A stretch of 64,000 nt of DNA from Bradyrhizobium sp. LLZ17 (GTDB lineage: Bacteria; Pseudomonadota; Alphaproteobacteria; Rhizobiales; Xanthobacteraceae): NCBI RefSeq assembly GCF_041200145.1, contig NZ_CP165734.1, positions 7,669,001 to 7,733,000 on the forward strand, read 5' to 3'. Positions 1 to 8,969 of this stretch are shown in pieces (within the stretch, counting starts at the first letter, position 1; each line of letters starts with the position of its first letter). A program made the position numbers and the translations under genes. A model generated the notes under the pieces. That model was not told the origin of the DNA. It searched no databases and saw only the letters and a program-made list of their open reading frames with translations.

Positions 1-780
1 GGTCTGCCGGCCAGCTGCAGCTTTCACTTCCTTGATCTCGCCGCCGACCATCATGCGCGCGAGCGAGGCCGCGGTCTCGAGCCGCGGGTTGCAGGTCTGG
101 ATTTTCTTGCCACCGCGCAAGATCGTGGCGGTGTCGCAGAGCCGCTTCACCTCCTCGAGCTTGTGGCTGATGTAGAGGATGGCGCGGCCTTCGGCCTTGA
201 GCCGTTCCAGGACGACAAACAGTTGGTCGGCTTCCTGCGGCGTCAGCACCGCGGTGGGCTCGTCCAGGATCAGGAATTTCGGATCCTGCATCAGCGCGCG
301 CACGATCTCGATGCGCTGGCGCTCGCCGACGGATAATTGCCAGACCTCGCGCCTGGGATCGAGCGGCAGGCCATAGGTCTTCGACACCTGCTCCAGCCGC
401 GCCGACATGTCCTTAAAGGATTCCCTTCCATCGAGGCCAAGTGCGACGTTCTCGGCGACGGTGAGGTTGTCGAACAGCGAAAAGTGCTGGAACACCATGG
501 CGATGCCGCGGCTGCGCGCTTCCGAGGGACCAGACAGCACGATCGGTTCGCCTTGCCAGCAGATCTCGCCGGCACTGGGCTGGATCAGCCCGTAGATTGC
601 CTTGACCAGCGTCGACTTGCCGGCGCCGTTCTCACCGAGCAGCGCGTGGATTTCCGTCGGCCAGATGTCGAGGTCAATGGAATCGTTGGCGAGGAAATCC
701 CCATAGCCTTTGGTGAGCCCGATCGCTCTCAGCAGCGGGGACTCGCCGGAATGCAGGCCGTTAGCCGTCGGATCTAACAT
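1..780 (-). CDS. ABC transporter ATP-binding protein, nucleoside/sugar type (C-terminus outside window)
   Basis: The reading frame is open from an ATG at 780 to the window edge (260 codons), so only the first ATPase domain is seen. Walker A is GENGAGKST (about residue 49), the Q-loop is VFQHFS, the signature is LSVGERQR, Walker B is FLILDEPT and the switch histidine lies in YISHK. This is the layout of the double-domain ATPases of BMP-type nucleoside and ribose-type importers, normally about 510 residues, so roughly half is missing. It resembles the ATPase at 3198-4730 but belongs to a separate transcription unit running off the left edge. It probably energises a second importer of the same class; the substrate is unknown. 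No strong Shine-Dalgarno is visible at this start. Confidence 0.9.
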   Translation of the reverse strand, partial: MLDPTANGLHSGESPLLRAIGLTKGYGDFLANDSIDLDIWPTEIHALLGENGAGKSTLVKAIYGLIQPSAGEICWQGEPIVLSGPSEARSRGIAMVFQHFSLFDNLTVAENVALGLDGRESFKDMSARLEQVSKTYGLPLDPRREVWQLSVGERQRIEIVRALMQDPKFLILDEPTAVLTPQEADQLFVVLERLKAEGRAILYISHKLEEVKRLCDTATILRGGKKIQTCNPRLETAASLARMMVGGEIKEVKAAAGRQT

Positions 781-1362
781 TCGCTGATACGCTTGCATGC
801 GATGAAGTGCCTCAATACTGGGCTAGTTTGAACCGCCGCGTAAGGTGTGAAAAAACGTCATCCCTTGCTCAACGCTTCGGCAGGCGACGGGCGTCGCGAG
901 TCGCGGCTCCCGCCGCGCGACGATCGCCTCCAATCGCGCCTCGGATAGCGGACGCGGCCGCGTCCTGCGAGCAACGGTTGTTGCCAATTTGTGACGGTTC
1001 GAACCAAATCGGAACCCGCTATGCAGGGTTGACGCGAAGTTGAGCATTGTCGTGTCGCCACACGTATGCATTGCCGCGGAGCAATGATGAACGTGTTCGC
1101 GGCCCCATGTCCACGCTTCGCGCAGGACGCAAAAGCCGAGCAGAATCAAACGGGAATATTTGGCAATCGCGGGGAATTGTCGTGCCGCTTACAGGGAAGT
1201 GCGAGGCGCACAAGCCTCGAGAATCCATCGTGAAATGCCACTCGCTGCCGAAACAAGCGGCATGCCTTGGAACAAGTTGAGGCTTCTCACTCCGGGAGAT
1301 CGGCGCAAGTGTCGCATCCAGGGACGTTCATTTTTACGTGTCCAAATTTGGGGGTATTCAGG
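781..1362. other. Intergenic region between divergent ABC ATPase and outer-membrane protein genes
   Basis: This stretch of about 580 bases has no convincing gene. The short frames in it show no family likeness and no good ribosome binding site. It must hold the promoters of the divergent genes at 780 (minus) and 1363 (plus). I found no good sigma-54 or sigma-70 match that I would stand behind. Confidence 0.5.
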
Positions 1363-2469
1363 ATGTCGTTTCGTTTGAAAGCAGTTGCAGCCGCGGCGCT
1401 GTCACTTGCTACGCTTGCCACGGGGGGCCTGGCGCAGGCAGCGGATTTGCCGGTCAAGGCAGTCAAGAAGGCCGCGGACCTGCCGTTTTTCCTGGTGATC
1501 GATGACCGTGTGTCGTTCTCCTGGATGCCCAAGGGTACCGATCCCGGCATGTGGAGCACTCGTCCCGATGGCAGCATCAACGGTACCACCGCCAAGCAGG
1601 TCTACTCCTTCACTCACTTCGACCTCTGGGCCTACGGCACCAACTTCTTCACCATCTCGATGTTCAAGTCGGGCCACAACGATCCGGCTTCGCCCTGTAC
1701 CGCGCCGGGCGTGACCATCACCGGCGGTGTCGGCGATTGCGCAGGCGCAACCGAGATCTACGGCCTGTTCCGCTCGACCTTCGGCTGGAACGAGCTGTTC
1801 AATACCAAGACCTTCACCATGGGTCCGCTGCACAACATCTCGTTCGAAGTCGGTATGGATGCGAACACCGAGAACAACTTCCTGGCGCCGGCCAAGCGCG
1901 ACGTCGTCGCCGGTCTCCAGTTCGCCTTCGACCTTCCCTATAAAGGCTACGTCAACGTCTCTCCATTGATGTACTGGGAGTTCTTGAACCACAATGCCTT
2001 CACGCAGTGCGGCATATTCGGTGCCGGCGTGGCCGGCGTGACCTGTAACTCCGACGGCAATGTGAGCTACCGTCCGACCTGGGCCGTCGAAATCAACTAC
2101 TACATGGACCTCGGCTTCCTGCCGCCGAACATGCAGTTCTGGTCGATCAGCGGCCGCGCCGGCTGGTACGGGCCGAAGGGCGACTCGAATGGTCTTCCTG
2201 CGCTCTCGGGCATCGGCCGCTTCTCGACCGCGTCCAAGACCGAGCTGAACAGCGAACCGATCCGCCTGACCTTCGACGCTTCGAAGGCGGCCTGGGGTGA
2301 CAAGTACTCGCATTTCGTCGATCTCTGGGTTGCCTATCGTTACTGGCAGAACAAGTTCGGCCTCGACCACAACGCCATGGCGGGCGTCTGCACGATCGCA
2401 GCGACCGGCCAGAGCACAAAGAGCTGCACGGAGTCCACGGTTTATGGTGGCGTGACTGTGAAGTTCTGA
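1363..2469 (+). CDS. Outer-membrane beta-barrel protein, possibly Tsx-like nucleoside channel
   Basis: The protein has 368 residues. I chose the ATG at 1363 because it begins a clear signal peptide (MSFRLKAVAAAALSLATLAT, cleavage after AQA). The mature part has alternating aromatic/polar strands, many W, Y, F and G residues, and ends in VTVKF, a terminal aromatic typical of outer-membrane barrels. Segments such as THFDLWAYGTNFF and a following EIYG stretch faintly recall the Tsx nucleoside-channel family, and a nucleobase importer operon lies next door. The Tsx assignment is inference; an outer-membrane protein is well supported. It may let purines or related nitrogen compounds cross the outer membrane. 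Confidence 0.75.
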   Translation: MSFRLKAVAAAALSLATLATGGLAQAADLPVKAVKKAADLPFFLVIDDRVSFSWMPKGTDPGMWSTRPDGSINGTTAKQVYSFTHFDLWAYGTNFFTISMFKSGHNDPASPCTAPGVTITGGVGDCAGATEIYGLFRSTFGWNELFNTKTFTMGPLHNISFEVGMDANTENNFLAPAKRDVVAGLQFAFDLPYKGYVNVSPLMYWEFLNHNAFTQCGIFGAGVAGVTCNSDGNVSYRPTWAVEINYYMDLGFLPPNMQFWSISGRAGWYGPKGDSNGLPALSGIGRFSTASKTELNSEPIRLTFDASKAAWGDKYSHFVDLWVAYRYWQNKFGLDHNAMAGVCTIAATGQSTKSCTESTVYGGVTVKF

Positions 2470-2641
2470 TCGGCTGGAGGTCTTCAGGTTCCAACGGCGT
2501 CGCGCAGGAGTGCGCGGCGCCATTGGTGCTTCGAGGGGGCAACCTAGGGTGTGTTAGCCGAAGGGTGTAACCCACGTTTTTGTTTTTCGCGTTGGGAGAG
2601 AAGTGGTGGGTTACGCTGCGCCAACCCACCCTACAAGCTCT

Positions 2642-3127
2642 CTACTTCGCCCACACGCCGTCGTGCAGCGCTTCGGCTTCGTCCTCGAGCAACGGGCCCA
2701 CGACCTCCGTCGGCCGCTGGCCGGCGGCAAAGATGTCGCGGCAAGGCAGATCGAGCGTCGGGTTCTCCGGGTGGTTGCCGGTAAGACCGCGCAGGCGGTG
2801 CTCGCCGAGGCCATAGACCACGCGGCCGATGCCTGCCCAGTAGATTGCGCCGGCACACATCGCGCAGGGTTCCGCGGAGGAATAGAGTGTGGCCTTCGCC
2901 AGGATCGCACGAGTTAGCGTGCGGCAAGCCTGCGTGGCCGCGAGGCGCTCGGCATGCGCGGTGCTGTCGTGATCCGGCATGTAGCCGTTTTCGGTTTCCA
3001 TCAGCACATGGCCGTCCGCATCGACGACGATGCAGCCGAAGGGATGGTTGCCATGGGTGAGGGAACGGCGGGCGACCGCAAAGGACAGGCGCAGAAAGTG
3101 TTCGTCGCGTTCGGCTGCGCCGCTCAT
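2642..3127 (-). CDS. Nucleoside deaminase family protein, guanine-deaminase-like
   Basis: This 161-residue protein has the cytidine/deoxycytidylate deaminase fold. The N-terminal HPFGCIVVDADG segment, the zinc motif HAE (TAHAERLA) and PCAMC (SSAEPCAMCAGAIYW) are intact. The sequence EPCAMCAGAIYWA followed by a basic C-terminal region is like Bacillus-type guanine deaminase (GuaD) more than TadA. It would convert guanine to xanthine and ammonia in the cytoplasm. A strong Shine-Dalgarno (GAGGAG) precedes the ATG. It is last in the nucleobase-importer operon, separated from the ATPase gene by a palindromic repeat. The substrate is inferred from the neighbours; TadA-like or other deaminase activity remains possible. 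Confidence 0.85.
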   Translation of the reverse strand: MSGAAERDEHFLRLSFAVARRSLTHGNHPFGCIVVDADGHVLMETENGYMPDHDSTAHAERLAATQACRTLTRAILAKATLYSSAEPCAMCAGAIYWAGIGRVVYGLGEHRLRGLTGNHPENPTLDLPCRDIFAAGQRPTEVVGPLLEDEAEALHDGVWAK

Positions 3128-3138
3128 CGCTGCTCCTC

Positions 3139-3187
3139 GAGCATGATCCGGAAAAGTGTGCAGCGGTTTTCCGAAAAGACCATGCTC
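3139..3187. repeat. Dispersed palindromic repeat inside operon
   Basis: Nested inverted repeats: GAGCATG (3139-3145) pairs with CATGCTC (3181-3187), and CGGAAAA (3149-3155) with TTTTCCG (3167-3173). This sequence class is common in Bradyrhizobium and Rhodopseudomonas intergenic regions. It lies in the 70-base gap between the ATPase and deaminase genes and would fold in the transcript. Confidence 0.8.
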
Positions 3188-3197
3188 AAACCATTTG

Positions 3198-4730
3198 TCA
3201 GTGCCCCGCCATATGCCGGCCGATCACGGTAAGGTCGGCCTCGCTGGTCCGTGCTTCATACACGAATTCGCCGTGGAACATCACCACCAGGCGATCGGAG
3301 AGCTCGAGCAGTTCGTCGAGGTCCTCGCTGACCAGCAACACCGCCGCGCCGCGATTGCGCGCGGCCATGATCTCGGCATGGATCTGCGCCACCGCGGCAA
3401 AGTCGAGGCCGAAGCAGGGATTGGCCGCAATCAGCACCTCGACGTCATCGCCGAGTTCACGTGCCAGCACGGCGCGCTGCACATTGCCGCCCGACAGCGC
3501 TGAGATCGGCGTATCCGGAGACCGGGTCTTGATTTTGTACTGCCCGATCTTCTTCTTCGCGTCGTCCCGGAAGGCGCCGCGATTGAGCCACCAGCCGAGG
3601 CTGGCAAAGGGCGCACGGTCGAACTCGCGGAAGGCGATGTTGTCGGCGACGCTCATGCCGCCGACGCAGGCGTTCTTCAGCGGTTCCTCCGGCAGGAGCG
3701 ACATCTTGTGCCGCCGCATCTCCTCACGGCTGGCGTGATAGGGGTCGCCGGCAACGCGGATTTCGCCGCTCTCGGATTCGCGCTGGCCCGCCAGCACTTC
3801 GACGAGCTGGCGCTGGCCGTTCCCGGAGACACCCGCGATGCCGACGATCTCGCCGGCGCGCACTGTGAGCGAGACGTCCTGCACGGCGATGGCGCCGGCA
3901 TCGTCGAGGGCGCGAATCTTGCTCAGTGTCAGCTTCGCCGCGCCCGCTTCGCCGGTGCGCGGCGGCTGCACGGTCAACTCTTCGGCGCCAATCATGGTCC
4001 GCGCCATCGCATCGGGCGTGAGCTCGGCGACCTTGCCGGCACCTGCGAGCTTGCCGCGGCGCAGGATCGTGACGTCGTCGGCAAACGCCATGACCTCGCG
4101 GAATTTGTGGGTGATCATCAGGATGGTCAGCTCGCCTTTGACCACCATGTCGCGGAGCATCCCGAGCACCTCGTCGGCTTCCGCTGGCGTCAGCACCGAG
4201 GTCGGTTCGTCCAGGATCAGGAAACGCCGCTTGAGATAGAGCTGCTTGAGGATCTCGCATTTCTGCCGCTCGCCGGCGGAGATATCCGAGACCTTCGCGC
4301 CGAGTGGGACCTTGAAGGGCATCCGCGCCAAAAACGCCTCGAGCTCCTTCATCTCCTTGGCCCAGTCCACGATTGCCGGCACGTTGTCGCGCGCCAGCAC
4401 GAGATTTTCCGCGACCGTCATCGCCGGCACCAGCGTGAAATGCTGGTAGACCATGCCGAGCCCGAGCGCGTGAGCGTCCTTCGGGTTGGCGATCGCCTGC
4501 TCGTGATCGCCAATGATGATGTCGCCTTCGGTCGCGTGGTAGTAGCCCATGATGCATTTGACCAGCGTCGACTTGCCGGCGCCGTTCTCGCCGAGCAGCG
4601 CATGGAACGAGCCCGGCCGCACCTTCAGCTCGACATTGTCCAGCGCCAGGAAGTCGCCGAAGCGCATCGTCATGGCAATGGCGTTGACGCCGAAGGCGCC
4701 TGACGGCGGGGGCGGCTCGCCGATGATCAC
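3198..4730 (-). CDS. ABC transporter ATP-binding protein, BMP-type nucleobase/nucleoside importer
   Basis: A 510-residue double ATPase. The first domain has [10 protein letters not shown] (Walker A), VYQHFT, SAGERQK and FLILDEPTS. The second has [10 protein letters not shown] (a degenerate Walker A, usual in this family), LSGGNVQRA and an ENCF-like AANPCFGLD segment. I chose the GTG at 4730 because it overlaps the stop of the upstream gene as GTGA, indicating translational coupling; the longer frame upstream has no family likeness. It energises the two permeases at 5433-7473 on the cytoplasmic side. The gene order (binding protein, permeases, hydrolase, ATPase, deaminase) points to import of purines or related nitrogen compounds. 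Confidence 0.92.
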   Translation of the reverse strand: MIIGEPPPPSGAFGVNAIAMTMRFGDFLALDNVELKVRPGSFHALLGENGAGKSTLVKCIMGYYHATEGDIIIGDHEQAIANPKDAHALGLGMVYQHFTLVPAMTVAENLVLARDNVPAIVDWAKEMKELEAFLARMPFKVPLGAKVSDISAGERQKCEILKQLYLKRRFLILDEPTSVLTPAEADEVLGMLRDMVVKGELTILMITHKFREVMAFADDVTILRRGKLAGAGKVAELTPDAMARTMIGAEELTVQPPRTGEAGAAKLTLSKIRALDDAGAIAVQDVSLTVRAGEIVGIAGVSGNGQRQLVEVLAGQRESESGEIRVAGDPYHASREEMRRHKMSLLPEEPLKNACVGGMSVADNIAFREFDRAPFASLGWWLNRGAFRDDAKKKIGQYKIKTRSPDTPISALSGGNVQRAVLARELGDDVEVLIAANPCFGLDFAAVAQIHAEIMAARNRGAAVLLVSEDLDELLELSDRLVVMFHGEFVYEARTSEADLTVIGRHMAGH

Positions 4731-5410
4731 GAAATCGCTCCGATAAAGGCGTCGGAGGTCGAGACTGCGCCGAACACGCCGCCCTGCATCTTGATCATCT
4801 TCAACGCGTGCTCGTGGTTGCTCTTGTCGGTCGCGCCGCAGCAATCGTGCAACAGCACGCATTCGAAGCCACGGTCGTTGGCCTCCCGCATCGTGGTGTG
4901 GACGCACACGTCGGTGGTGATGCCCGTCAACACGATATTCTCGATACCGCGCACGCGCAGGATCAGCTCGAGATCGGTGGCGCAGAACGAACCCTTGCCG
5001 GGCTTGTCGATGATGGGCTCGCCCGGCAACGGCGCGAGCTCCTCAATGATGTCCCAGCCCGGCTCGCCGCGCACCAGAATGCGGCCGCAGGGGCCGGGGT
5101 CGCCAATGCCCGCACCGATCTGGCGCGAACGCCAGCGCTTGTTGGCGGGCAGGTCGGACAGATCGGGGCGATGGCCCTCGCGGGTATGGATGATGTGAAA
5201 GCCTTGGGCGCGCATAGCCGCGAGCAGCTTCTTGATCGGCTCGATCGGCGCTCGGGTCAGTGAGAGGTCGTAGCCCATCTTGTCGACATAGCCACCGATG
5301 CCGCAGAAATCGGTCTGCATGTCGATGATGATGAGCGCGGTATTCTCCGGTCGGAGGTCGCCATTGTAGGGCCAGGCATAGGGCTCGGATTTGATGTAGC
5401 GCTCGGGCAT
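4727..5410 (-). CDS. biuH: Biuret hydrolase, isochorismatase-family cysteine hydrolase
   Basis: The protein has 227 residues. It is an isochorismatase-fold amidase with Asp in [10 protein letters not shown], Lys in [12 protein letters not shown] and the nucleophile Cys in [18 protein letters not shown], the catalytic triad of the family. Stretches such as PYNG, the [13 protein letters not shown] block and [19 protein letters not shown] closely match what I recall of the biuret hydrolase of Rhizobium leguminosarum (biuret to allophanate plus ammonia); ureidoacrylate hydrolase (RutB) is the alternative. The ATG at 5410 follows a GAGGT ribosome site, 22 bases after the permease stop. The stop overlaps the ATPase start (GTGA). 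The cellular site is the cytoplasm. Confidence 0.85.
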   Translation of the reverse strand: MPERYIKSEPYAWPYNGDLRPENTALIIIDMQTDFCGIGGYVDKMGYDLSLTRAPIEPIKKLLAAMRAQGFHIIHTREGHRPDLSDLPANKRWRSRQIGAGIGDPGPCGRILVRGEPGWDIIEELAPLPGEPIIDKPGKGSFCATDLELILRVRGIENIVLTGITTDVCVHTTMREANDRGFECVLLHDCCGATDKSNHEHALKMIKMQGGVFGAVSTSDAFIGAIS

Positions 5411-5432
5411 GGACGACCTCGTTGATGCGCGA

Positions 5433-6359
5433 TTATCGTGTGATTGAAAGTTCGGCGGGTGCACCGGTCAGCGTCTGCTTCGGCGAGCAGGTGATGATCA
5501 TGATCGCCAGCGTCAGGATGTAGGGCGCCGCGTTGAAGAGATGATAGCCGGAGGTGACGCCGACCGATTGCAGCGCCGGACCCAGCGCTGCCGCGCCCCC
5601 GAAGGCGAGCGAGGCCCACAGGCACAGCAGGGGATCCCAGCGCGCGAAGATCACCAGCGCCACCGCCGTGATGCCCTGCCCGGAGGACAGGCCCTCGTTC
5701 CAGCTTCCGGGGTAAAACAGCGAAAGAAAAGAGCCGCCAATTCCCGCGAGGAAGCCGCCGACCATGGTGGCGCGCAGGCGGATCAGCAGCACGGAATGGC
5801 CCATGGCGCGTGCGGCATCCGAGCTTTCGCCGGCGGTGCGGATGAGAAGGCCCCAGCGCGTGGTGCGGAAAGCCCAGTAGAGGATCGGTGCAAGTGCGAC
5901 GCCGATCAGGAAGAGGACATTGACCCGCAAAGCGGCGCGGAGCTGCGGGATGTCGCTCCACCAGCCGAAATCGATTGCCGGCAGGCGCGGTGCGGTCGGC
6001 TCGATCAGAGGCTTGCCGAGGTAGAACGCAAGTCCGGTTCCGAACAGCATCAGCGCGATGCCGACCGCAACGTCGTTGACGCGCGGCAGCGAGCAGATTC
6101 CGGCATGGAGCGCGCCGAGCAACGCACCGGTGATGCCGGCGGCGAGTACCCCGAGCCATGGTGAGCCGGTGAGATAGGAGATGCCATAGGCGCTCATCGC
6201 GCCCATCACCAGCGTGCCTTCGAGGCCGAGATTGATGCGGCCGGAGCGCTCGGTGATGCATTCCCCCAGGCTCACGAACAGGAACGGGGTCGAGACGCGA
6301 ATGGCGCCGCCGAGCACGGCGAGCGGGACGGTCCAGAGTCCGATCGATCCGTCTGCCAT
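5433..6359 (-). CDS. ABC transporter permease, BPD_transp_2 family
   Basis: A 308-residue hydrophobic protein with about eight to nine membrane segments. It begins [20 protein letters not shown] and carries the family motif around [22 protein letters not shown] near residue 37. This is the second, shorter permease typical of BMP-type nucleoside/nucleobase importers. Its start lies one base after the stop of the preceding permease gene, so the two are surely co-translated. It pairs with the protein of 6361-7473 to form the inner-membrane channel. The substrate cannot be read from the sequence; operon partners suggest purines or similar ureides. Confidence 0.92.
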   Translation of the reverse strand: MADGSIGLWTVPLAVLGGAIRVSTPFLFVSLGECITERSGRINLGLEGTLVMGAMSAYGISYLTGSPWLGVLAAGITGALLGALHAGICSLPRVNDVAVGIALMLFGTGLAFYLGKPLIEPTAPRLPAIDFGWWSDIPQLRAALRVNVLFLIGVALAPILYWAFRTTRWGLLIRTAGESSDAARAMGHSVLLIRLRATMVGGFLAGIGGSFLSLFYPGSWNEGLSSGQGITAVALVIFARWDPLLCLWASLAFGGAAALGPALQSVGVTSGYHLFNAAPYILTLAIMIITCSPKQTLTGAPAELSITR

Positions 6360-6360
6360 C

Positions 6361-7473
6361 TCAGGACTTACCTTTCAGGAATCCGATGCGGCCGTAGAGC
6401 GCGTCGCTTGCCAGCACAAAGACGAAGATGATGCCTTGCAACACCAGCACGGATGCATCGGGCAATCCCAGCCGGCGTTGCAAAAGGCCGCCGCTAGCGC
6501 TAATGCCGCCGAGCAGGATCGCGACGGGGATGATGGCGAGCGGATTCTGCCGCGCGAGGAAGGCGACAAGAATGCCGGTGAAGCCGTAGCCGGCCGCGAG
6601 GTTGGCGTTGGTGCGCCCCTGCACGGCCGCAACCTCGACCATGCCGGCAAGGCCTGCGGCGCCGCCAGCGAGGAAGCAAATCGTCAAAATGAGCTTGCTC
6701 ACGCCGAGGCCGACGATCTTCGCAGCGCGGATATTGCCGCCGGCGACACGCGCGGCAAAGCCGAACACGGTGTGATAGATCAGGATGTAGGCGGCGATTG
6801 CGGCGATCAGGCCGAAGACGAGGCCCCAATGTACGTCGGTGCCGGGGATGGAGCCGATCATGTTGGCGGCGCCGATCTCGCGGGTCGACGGCTTGTTGAG
6901 GCTCGCGGGATCCCGCATCATGCCTTCGACGAGATGGTTGAGGATCGCGAGCGCGATGTAGACGAGTAGCAGGCTCGAGATTGTTTCGTTGACGCCGCGA
7001 AACTGCCGCAGCGCGCCTGCCAGCATGATCCACAGCCCGCCGCCGATCACGCCGGCGCAAACCATGGCGATCTGAACGACGAACGGTGGCATGCCCTGAA
7101 GCGCGAGTGCAGCGCTCGTCGCCGACAGCGCGCCGATCAGGAGAGCGCCTTCGCCGCCGATGATGACCATGCCGAGCTGGGCGGGCAGTGCCGTGCAGAG
7201 CGCCGTGAGGATCAGGGGGGCGGCGCGCGTCAGGGTGTTCTGCCAGGAAAACCAGGTGCCGAAGGCGCCGTAGTACATATAAAAATAAAGATCGAGCGGG
7301 TTCTTGCCGAAGATCGCGACGAAGATGCCGAAGACCACGAGCGCGCCGGCCAGCGCCGCGCCCGGGATCAGAATGTATTCGATTGTCGCGCCGTGGCGCT
7401 GGAGGAAACCAGGATCCGCGGCCGGGGCGATTGCCCCGATCGCTTCAGTGGAATCCGCCGCTTCCGTTGTCAC
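6361..7473 (-). CDS. ABC transporter permease, BPD_transp_2 family (larger subunit)
   Basis: A 370-residue permease with a soluble N-terminal tail of about 30 residues and then about nine to ten membrane segments. The conserved loop near GMVIIGGEGALLIGALSATS matches the larger permease of BMP-type importers, and GAAGLAGMVEVAAVQGRTN is the expected conserved segment before the last helices. The GTG start at 7473 overlaps the stop of the binding-protein gene (GTGA). It forms the inner-membrane pore with the next gene product. Confidence 0.92.
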   Translation of the reverse strand: MTTEAADSTEAIGAIAPAADPGFLQRHGATIEYILIPGAALAGALVVFGIFVAIFGKNPLDLYFYMYYGAFGTWFSWQNTLTRAAPLILTALCTALPAQLGMVIIGGEGALLIGALSATSAALALQGMPPFVVQIAMVCAGVIGGGLWIMLAGALRQFRGVNETISSLLLVYIALAILNHLVEGMMRDPASLNKPSTREIGAANMIGSIPGTDVHWGLVFGLIAAIAAYILIYHTVFGFAARVAGGNIRAAKIVGLGVSKLILTICFLAGGAAGLAGMVEVAAVQGRTNANLAAGYGFTGILVAFLARQNPLAIIPVAILLGGISASGGLLQRRLGLPDASVLVLQGIIFVFVLASDALYGRIGFLKGKS

Positions 7474-8581
7474 GAAGTCGCTCCGATCACGCCTTCGACC
7501 AGATAGTCCATCTTCTCGAGCTCGGGATCTTTCTGGCCCCGATCGGTGCCGGCCGCGATCACCGTCTTGCCCTTGTTGTCAACCAACCCGCCCTTAAAGA
7601 TGGCGTAGCCGTCGGCGGACAAGAATTTTGCCTTGACGTCGTCGGCGTGCTTGCGCGCTTCCGCGGAAACCGCTTCGCCGTAGGGCGAGGTCTTCACGAT
7701 CTCTTCCTTGAGGCCGCCACGATAGAAATTCGGGATGGTTTCGCCCGCGGCGATCATCTTGACGAATTTCGGGTAGAGCGCTTCCCAGTTCCACTCCGCA
7801 CCGGTGAGATAAGCCTTCGGCGCGAGCGGCGACTGGTTGACGTGATAGCCGCACACCATTGCGCCCCGGCGGGCCGCGTTCTCGACCATGGTCTTCGGGC
7901 CGTCGACGTGACAGGTGAGCACATCGACTCCTGGTCGATCAGGCTGTTGGTGGCTTCAGCTTCCTTGACCGGCATCGACCAGTCACCCGTGAAAATTACC
8001 TGGGTTGTCGCCTTCGGGTTGGCGAGCTTGGCGCCAAGCGCGAACGCATTGATGTTGCGCAACACCTGCGGGATAGGCTTTGCAGCAACGAAGCCCAGCT
8101 TGCCGCTCTTGGAGGTGTATCCGGCCACGATGCCGGAGATGTACTGGGCTTCATCGATATAGCCGAAATAGCTGCCGGCGTTCTTGGGGTCCTTGTCGCT
8201 CCAGAGGCCGCCGCAGTGCTCGAAGCGCAGCTTCGGGAACTTGCTGGCCATCTTGATCATGTGCGGATTGTAGTAGCCGAACGAAGTCGGGAAGAGCAGG
8301 CTGGCGCCGTCGAGGTTAATCATGGACTCGATGGTCTTCTCGACCGCGTCGGTCTCCGGCACCTTTTCTTCCTCGACGACCTTGAGGCCGGGGATTTTCT
8401 TCAGCGCTGCGGCGCCCTGGGCGTGGGCCTGGTTGTAGCCGTAGTCATCGCGCGAACCGACATAGATGAAGCCGATGGTCGTATCGGCTGCGAACGCCCG
8501 GTGGGCGCCGGCCGCGGCGCCCAGGGTGAGTGCCGCACCGCCCTGCAACAAATGCCGTCGTGAAATCCTGCCAAAATCCAT
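7470..8581 (-). CDS. BMP-family substrate-binding protein (frame interrupted near 7925)
   Basis: A periplasmic BMP-type (basic membrane protein/Med-like) binding protein of about 370 residues. The ATG at 8581 follows a GGGAGCGAG ribosome site and starts a Tat-type signal (SRRHLLQGG). Family features include FIYVGSRDDYGYNQAH and, further on, FPKLRFEHCGGL. The frame breaks within GACCAGGAGTCG around 7925: adding one G to the GG run restores DQGVDVLTCHVDGPKTM and the rest to 7470. The missing base in a G run looks like sequencing error, but a real null allele is possible. It is first gene of the importer operon, 64 or so bases downstream of the predicted sigma-54 transcription start. Known relatives bind nucleosides, purines or riboflavin. 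Confidence 0.85.
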
Positions 8582-8656
8582 TGCTCGCTCCCTTGGCGGC
8601 TGCACCGCCATGATCTCGCGGCTGCGCCGGTCTGGCGGAGCCTGGAACAGGATGTC

Positions 8657-8671
8657 GCAAGCTTCGTGCCA
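8657..8671 (-). promoter_or_regulatory. Sigma-54 (RpoN) promoter of nucleobase-importer operon
   Basis: On the minus strand the sequence reads TGGCACG-AAGC-TTGC, a full match to the -24/-12 consensus TGGCACG-N4-TTGC with the invariant GG and GC spaced correctly. Transcription would begin near 8645, giving a leader of about 64 bases before the ATG at 8581. Such promoters need an NtrC-type activator, which fits a nitrogen-acquisition operon. Confidence 0.82.
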
Positions 8672-8969
8672 GAGGTCACGAAGTAATCATTTTGGAATAA
8701 GCATTTGAAACAACAGCGTTATGGCGCGCTTCATAAACCTGACCAGGAAATCGGCAGATTAAATATTAGGCAGTCATGTATGATTGTATGCAAGGCAGTT
8801 AAGCAGTCTTAACCAGCTCATACGTGTGCATGACGGAGAGTTGGACGATCGGCCGGCTCCCCGCATCATGCTAACCACGCTCTGATTGGGACGGGCGCCG
8901 GCGGAGCGATTTTCGCTGGCACCGAACTTGTATCGATTGTCGTCACGATCGCCGCGCGCGGTCGCCAGG
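8672..8969. other. Divergent regulatory region between importer operon and hydrolase gene
   Basis: About 300 bases without a gene. It should contain activator sites for the sigma-54 promoter at 8657-8671 and the promoter of the plus-strand hydrolase gene. The stretch around 8700-8810 is noticeably A+T-rich. A weaker TGGCACC-N4-TTGT element at 8917-8931 points toward the hydrolase gene but lacks the invariant -12 GC. I did not find a clear NtrC palindrome by eye. Confidence 0.45.

Noticed and set aside
8917..8931. TGGCACC-N4-TTGT as a second sigma-54 promoter for the amidohydrolase gene
   Set aside because: The invariant -12 GC is replaced by GT, so it is too weak to list as a promoter.
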